Of a stretch of 64,000 nucleotides of DNA, positions 59,533-64,000 are shown in pieces (positions within the stretch are counted from its first letter, which is position 1; each line of letters begins with the position of its first letter). The position numbers and the translations under genes are program-made. The notes below the pieces were generated by a model that ran no database searches, was not told where the DNA came from, and saw only the letters and a list, made by a program, of their open reading frames with translations. The stretch is from Bathymodiolus thermophilus thioautotrophic gill symbiont. GTDB taxonomy: Bacteria; Pseudomonadota; Gammaproteobacteria; PS1; Pseudothioglobaceae. Where the stretch lies: assembly GCF_003711265.1 (NCBI RefSeq), contig NZ_CP024634.1, forward strand, positions 1,674,001 through 1,738,000. Reading direction: 5' to 3'.

Positions 59533-61899
59533 ATGAATACATTTAATCGCTTTATCGTTAGCTCATTTTGTCTATTAGTTCTATCAGCACAAACACTAGC
59601 CCTTGACTTTACCCAAGCCACCAAGGATACAACCTACATTCTTAGCGACACACAACACACTATACGAGTTAGAGTTGATAATTATGCAGTTGTTATTAAC
59701 AAAAACAATCTTTTCTTTGATGAAAATAATAATCAAATTGATTCTCGTGACTTTGATAATAAATCTGGTGTTGACACAAGTACCTCTTTGCCTTTCAATG
59801 TAGGTAACTATAAATCTACAGAAGTCTCTCACAAAATTTGGGATTTAACACTTCATCCTATAACCATTACAGCAATAAAAGAACAAGGTGGCAAAAGATT
59901 CACCATAAAAACTTATTACAGGAGTACTGGCACGGTTAGATCTTTATTTTATGGCGCAAGTATCAATGACGCACCAAGCCCCTTCATGCCCCAAAGAACC
60001 ATTAACCTCTGCTGGGAGTCTTGCCCAGTTTCAGCCACCCTCACCATTACCTCCATCAATACATTCCCCGCCAATGAAAAAGCAGCAAGCACCACCCACA
60101 CCCTCACCGCCAACGACCCCGCCGCCACTTTCAGCATCACCGAAGACACCAGCAGCTTCTTCAGCCTCAGTGGCACCCGCAACAACACCCTAACCTTCAA
60201 CGGCACCAACACCGACTACGAAAGCACCACAAAATCCTACACCGTCAAAGTCAAAGCCACCACTGGAGATGGCAACGATAAAAACACCATCCAAACCATC
60301 ACCGTTACCCTTAATGACCTCAACGACGAAACCCCCACCGCCATCACTCTCACAGGCGACCGCACCATTGCTGAAAACACAAGCACTGGCGCTGAATTAG
60401 GCACACTCTCCACCACCGATGCCGATGCCAACGACACTTTTACTTACACCAGTAGCAACGCCAAATTTACCATTGACAATGACAAACTCAAACTCAACGC
60501 CACCCTAGACTACGAGAACGCCAACAGTCTTAACACCACCATTACCGTAACCGATGGCAACAATCACACATTCGACAAAATCTTTAATTTCACAGTTGGC
60601 AACATAGACGACACCGCCCCAACTAACATTCTACTTAGTAATGTAAACTTGATCAAAGACCAACCCGCCAATACCCTAGTCGGTACCCTCAGTGCCAGTG
60701 ATGTAGATACCAACACTCCCCTTACCTTTACCGTCAACGACACCACCAACTTCAAAATCGTCAACGGCAATGAACTTAGAACCAATAAATCCATCACCAC
60801 CGCCCTCGGAAATACGATCAACATTAACATCACCGCCAGCGACAATACTAACGACTCCGCTCCACAACCCTTTACCATTGCCATTACTACCACTTACATC
60901 GCTGCCCCAGTGATCTCCCAATTTAGTGTAACCCAAGGTGAAAACAAAGGTCCTTTAATCAGCAAAGACGGTGGAGAAGTTACCGTCAGAGCCTCAGCAG
61001 GCACAGGAACTTATACTTGGAGTAGTGCCGATTTTTCTAACACAAGCACCAGTAAGACTTTTGTTTTCAATCCCCAAAGTGCCAACATCGGCACCCGAAC
61101 AATCACACTAAAAGTAACGGCTGGCGATTTTTCATCAGAAAGAGTATTGAAGCTTAAATTAGTTGACACCTACCCCAATGGACGAATAGACACAAACGGC
61201 AACGGCATTTCCGACAGCAAAGAATCAGGAAATAGCGACAATGAATTACCCGCAGGCACAAACAAAAAAATCACCAGTCCAGGAAGTACTAGAATATTAC
61301 CCGGTATCATGGGCGAAGATTCTGGGCAGCTAACCCTTGATCAACTAAAACAATACAGAGTAGCCAACCACCTATCCGACTACACTAAAGACACCTTAGC
61401 CACTGGCGATATCTACGACTATATCGTTGAAGGTCTAAGAGCCACTGGTGACTCTACCCAAGTAATCATTCAACTCGCCACCCCAATCCCTGCAAATGCA
61501 GTATTGCGTCAATACTCACTAGCGACTGGTTGGCGTAATTTTGTGGTTGATAATAATAACAGCATACAATCCAAAACCAACACAAGTAATATCTGCACCA
61601 GCACCGATAGCACTTGGCAAACTGGATTAATCACCGGTGCAACTTGCCTTAAACTAACCCTTAAAGATGGTGGTGAAAATGATGCGGATGACAATCATGC
61701 TAATGGCGTGGTTGAAAGCACTATTTCAATAGCAACGCCTGTTGTTGGTGGTAATGATGATAGTAGCAGTAACAGTAGTAGTGGTGGTGGTTGTGTTTAC
61801 AATCCCAGTGCACCCGCTAGATTTGATACAGTTTTTATTCTGTTAATGACATTAAGTGCTTATTATTTAATCAGAAGAAGGCGTCGATTTTCTCATTAA
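59533..61899 (+). CDS. Surface protein, array member 4 (class 2 head)
   Basis: 788 aa from MNTFNRFIVSSFCLLVLSAQ; an upstream in-frame ATG at 59419 lies in the leader region and is not preferred. AGGAATTTT precedes the chosen start, as in the other members. Class 2 head (ALDFTQATKDTTYILSDTQH, IWDLTLHP, MPQRTINLCWESC), two to three cadherin-like domains (LNDLNDETPTAITLTGD; DDTAPTNI), Ig/PKD-like domain, calcium loop, anchor-associated domain, GGGCVYNPSAPARFD, membrane helix, RRRRRFSH. The C-terminal half is ~90% identical to members 2 and 3; the cadherin part equals that of member 5. Confidence 0.86.
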   Translation: MNTFNRFIVSSFCLLVLSAQTLALDFTQATKDTTYILSDTQHTIRVRVDNYAVVINKNNLFFDENNNQIDSRDFDNKSGVDTSTSLPFNVGNYKSTEVSHKIWDLTLHPITITAIKEQGGKRFTIKTYYRSTGTVRSLFYGASINDAPSPFMPQRTINLCWESCPVSATLTITSINTFPANEKAASTTHTLTANDPAATFSITEDTSSFFSLSGTRNNTLTFNGTNTDYESTTKSYTVKVKATTGDGNDKNTIQTITVTLNDLNDETPTAITLTGDRTIAENTSTGAELGTLSTTDADANDTFTYTSSNAKFTIDNDKLKLNATLDYENANSLNTTITVTDGNNHTFDKIFNFTVGNIDDTAPTNILLSNVNLIKDQPANTLVGTLSASDVDTNTPLTFTVNDTTNFKIVNGNELRTNKSITTALGNTININITASDNTNDSAPQPFTIAITTTYIAAPVISQFSVTQGENKGPLISKDGGEVTVRASAGTGTYTWSSADFSNTSTSKTFVFNPQSANIGTRTITLKVTAGDFSSERVLKLKLVDTYPNGRIDTNGNGISDSKESGNSDNELPAGTNKKITSPGSTRILPGIMGEDSGQLTLDQLKQYRVANHLSDYTKDTLATGDIYDYIVEGLRATGDSTQVIIQLATPIPANAVLRQYSLATGWRNFVVDNNNSIQSKTNTSNICTSTDSTWQTGLITGATCLKLTLKDGGENDADDNHANGVVESTISIATPVVGGNDDSSSNSSSGGGCVYNPSAPARFDTVFILLMTLSAYYLIRRRRRFSH

Positions 61900-61927
61900 G
61901 TAAACAAATCAAGTAAAATACTGACAA

Positions 61928-61956
61928 CAAAAGTCCCGTGAAAATGGGGCTTTTTT
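61928..61956 (+). terminator. Terminator of array member 4
   Basis: AAAAGTCCC, loop, GGGGCTTTTTT, 28 bp after the stop. Confidence 0.8.
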
Positions 61957-61985
61957 GCGCCTGATTTATTGTAATAATTTTTTTT

Positions 61986-62075
61986 CACTCTCACGCAGGG
62001 TATGAGAGTGAGGCAAGAGGATGGGTTACAAACCCATCCCTACCTAAAACGGCGTAGGGATAAAGTAAAGGGGTG
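61986..62075. repeat. Inverted-repeat unit, second copy
   Basis: Same CACTCTCACGCAGGGTATGA unit as 58776 followed by GGATGGGTTACAAACCCATCC, itself a palindrome, and CTACCTAAAACGGCGTAGG. Confidence 0.6.
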
Positions 62076-62113
62076 AGTTATAGAATTTTCAAAAATAAAA
62101 TAAATAATACAGT

Positions 62114-62274
62114 GAGACCTTTGCGTAAATATGGATGATTGGCAAGATTCAATTTTTGCCCACTTGGTGATTTTCTTAAACCTTGTTCTAGCGGGGCTAA
62201 GGCTGGGTTTAAAAAATTACCAAGTGGGTAAAACGAGGATTCTTGATGATTATTCATATTTATGCAAAGGTCTC
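62114..62274. mobile_element. Family A mini-element, complete
   Basis: 161 bp, GAGACCTTTGCGTAAATATG to TATGCAAAGGTCTC, inner CCCACTTGGT/ACCAAGTGGG. Confidence 0.88.
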
Positions 62275-62277
62275 ACA

Positions 62278-62406
62278 GTGTTTGTAATCGCCTAAATGTT
62301 ACTAGTAAAAACATCTGCTAATTATTGATAGCATAGATATTTTTACCTATATTTAAAATGAGAATACACGCCAGATTGTTCGTTTATTTTTGAAAAAAGT
62401 ATAACG
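62278..62406. mobile_element. Family B mini-element, diverged
   Basis: GTTTGTAATCGCCTAAATG ... TTGATAGCATAGATATTTT ... TTCGTTTATTTTTGAAAAAAG matches most of family B without its first end. Confidence 0.55.
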
Positions 62407-62460
62407 AATCACCTGCAAGAACAAATAAAAAAATCAAAATTACCCATCCACCCACAATTA

Positions 62461-62500
62461 AAAACTCACACAAATATTATTTTTTATGGAATAATTCAGA
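62461..62500 (+). promoter_or_regulatory. Conserved upstream element of the surface array (4)
   Basis: ACTCACACAAATATTATTTT then TTATGGAATAATTCAGA. Confidence 0.5.
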
Positions 62501-62520
62501 GCATTACTTAATTTTAGACT

Positions 62521-62930
62521 ATGAATATATTGCATTACAATAGCACCGCAATTTTAGCAACATCTGGGCTTAATCCAAACCAAACGACCTCTTATTTCTC
62601 CACCCTAATTATTCGCCTCGTTGCTTTTATTACCTGCATTGCAATCGTTGAAAAAAAATATTCTATATTTAAAACCATTTCCTCCACGCCTCTCCCCATC
62701 GCTCCGCTACACCATAAAACTAGTAACACCTGCGCCAAAAAAAATTCAAACATTTCTCTCTTACCACTAAAGCATTTTTATTTTTTCAAACAACAGAAAT
62801 GATTCCGATAGATAACAAAAAATACAACAACTTTAGCAACGAATTAGAGATTGTCAATCAATACCTTGCCACCAAGTTTATTCGTCACTACTTAAAAATA
62901 ACACGGAAAAATAACCATTAATTACCAACC
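62521..62930 (+). pseudogene. Leader reading-frame remnant (4)
   Basis: MNILHYNSTAILATSGLNPN opens a 93-codon frame ending at 62802. Beyond it, near 62830-62925, NELEIVNQYLATKFIRHYLK is readable in another frame; FIRHYL also hides in copies 1 and 2 in a shifted frame. The copies together suggest one ancestral gene, now broken differently each time. Confidence 0.4.
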
Positions 62931-62943
62931 TAGGAATTTTATT

Positions 62944-64000
62944 ATGAATACATTTAATCGCTTTATTGTTACCACTTTATTGGTTTTGTTTGCTTCTCAG
63001 GTGTTTGCCACCCAACCAACGGTTACAAAAATTGAAAGAACAGATAGCAAGACGATTCTTGTTACCTTTGATCAGAGAATTAAGCCAATTGCAGATATCC
63101 TTAGTCAACCAATTGAAGGTATATTTTATATAAAACTATATGCTGACACTACTTTTTATCTAGGATCATCTACTACCAGTGAAGCACGCAAGCCAACCCC
63201 AGTTAATCCTAATGACAATGGTTTTGCTATGCAATGGCAATGGGAAGAATCAACATTAACTGCTATAGATAACGATAGGCTAAGTGAAATTACTATCTAT
63301 CTCTATTTTTCTGATTTTAAGAATAGTGCCGAGGCATCTCTTTTTAGCTATACAAAAAATTTTAACCTAGTGTGGCAGAATGGACTCACCATTACCTCCA
63401 CCAACACATTCCCCGCCAATGAAAAAGCAGCAAGCACCACCCACACCCTCGTCGCCAACGACACCGCCGCCACTTTCAGCATCACCGAAGACACCAGTGG
63501 CTTCTTTAGCCTTAGCGGCACCCACAACAACACCCTAACCTTCAACGGCACTACCACCAATTACGAAAGCACCACAAAATCCTACACCGTCAAAATCAAA
63601 GCCACCACTGGAGATGGCGACGATAAAAACACCACCCAAACCATCACCGTTACCCTTAATGACCTCAACGACGAAACCCCCACCGCTATCACTCTCACAG
63701 GCGACCGCACCATTGCTGAAAACACAAGCACTGGCGCTGAATTAGGCACACTCTCCACCACCGATGCCGATGCCAACGACACTTTTACCTACACCAGTAG
63801 CAACACCAAATTTACCATTAGCAATGACAAACTCAAACTCAACACCACCCTAGACTACGAGAACGCCACCAGTCTTAGCACCACCATTGCCGTAACCGAT
63901 GGCAACAATCACACATTCGACAAAATCTTTAATTTCACAGTTAGCGACATAGACGACACCGCCCCAACTAACATTCTACTTAGTAATGTAAACTTGATCA
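62944..64000 (+). CDS. Surface protein, array member 5 (class 1 head), cut by window end
   Basis: Open from ATG 62944 to base 64000 with no stop (352 codons seen). Signal peptide MNTFNRFIVTTLLVLFASQV, class 1 head (KIERTDSKTILVTFDQRIKP, TFYLGSS, NGFAMQWQWEE), then cadherin-like domains: LTITSTNTFPANEKAASTTH, LNDLNDETPTAITLTGD, DIDDTAPTNILLSN. These cadherin domains are nearly the same as in member 4, which has a class 2 head. Anchor region lies outside. Same AGGAATTTT ribosome site. Confidence 0.85.
   Translation, partial: MNTFNRFIVTTLLVLFASQVFATQPTVTKIERTDSKTILVTFDQRIKPIADILSQPIEGIFYIKLYADTTFYLGSSTTSEARKPTPVNPNDNGFAMQWQWEESTLTAIDNDRLSEITIYLYFSDFKNSAEASLFSYTKNFNLVWQNGLTITSTNTFPANEKAASTTHTLVANDTAATFSITEDTSGFFSLSGTHNNTLTFNGTTTNYESTTKSYTVKIKATTGDGDDKNTTQTITVTLNDLNDETPTAITLTGDRTIAENTSTGAELGTLSTTDADANDTFTYTSSNTKFTISNDKLKLNTTLDYENATSLSTTIAVTDGNNHTFDKIFNFTVSDIDDTAPTNILLSNVNLI

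Noticed and set aside
47489-64000. Tandem repeats as a CRISPR array
   Set aside because: Repeats are coding, hundreds of bases long and without spacer structure; no cas genes.

Overview
The window is a low-GC, repeat-rich bacterial chromosome segment. The housekeeping genes (ValS end, GuaB, MoeB, NusB, RibH/RibB/RibE, FtsW, MurG, BioB, type I glutamine synthetase, YbiT, HemF, TsaC, XerC, HtpG, TusA) look gammaproteobacterial. The mix of an AT-rich core, many short inverted-repeat elements, pseudogene copies and large surface-protein arrays is what one finds in free-living or host-associated sulfur-oxidising gammaproteobacteria of the SUP05/Thioglobus type. That placement is inference: no rRNA or other taxonomic marker is present.

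Layout. 1-6.9 kb is an ordinary core block: the valS 3' end, an SH3/anchor protein, guaB, a frameshifted PIN-toxin/antitoxin pair, moeB, an AlkD-like gene, a NIF3/YqfO-like gene, an AI-2E-type permease and a small membrane protein. 7-11.7 kb is a patchwork of duplicated pieces: a 2,325-bp copy of nusB-ribH-ribB-ribE' (identical as far as I can read to 14,306-16,630), joined inside ribE to a decayed murG copy and followed by a decayed bioB copy. 11.7-14.3 kb holds a secreted discoidin/RCC1-like protein, an IS256 remnant and a BFD-like gene. 14.3-17.9 kb is the complete riboflavin cluster plus yihY. 18.1-25.5 kb is core again (ybiT, ftsW-murG, bioB, glnA).

25.6-37.8 kb is a direct duplication, 4.6 kb and 6.25 kb, separated by a broken IS. 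Each copy carries a secreted Lcl_C (DUF1566) protein, a degenerate Avd-like gene and a large lipoprotein built of Ig-like plus fibronectin-III modules (three versus six) ending in an Lcl_C C-type-lectin-like domain. The two lectin-like ends differ mainly by amino-acid-changing codons. Target plus Avd-like gene resembles a diversity-generating retroelement that has lost, or lies apart from, its reverse transcriptase. 37.8-42.3 kb is core (tusA, hemF, tsaC, xerC, then htpG).

42.5-64 kb is accessory: an orphan protein, a 19-cysteine-pair Sel1/Hcp-like secreted protein, an intact DDE insertion sequence, and a tandem array of four large surface proteins, the last cut by the window edge. All four start with a near-identical MNTxNRFI-type signal peptide followed by one of two exchangeable head domains and cadherin-like repeats. 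The three complete ones then have an anchor-associated domain (choice-of-anchor-U type) and end in a GGGCxYNP...RFD-transmembrane-Arg tail that looks like a sorting signal. A fifth, shorter secreted protein at 18.1 kb has the same leader. Conserved upstream elements, shared terminators and a 1.4-kb near-identical block between two members indicate ongoing recombination. Two families of inverted-repeat mini-elements are spread through the accessory regions.
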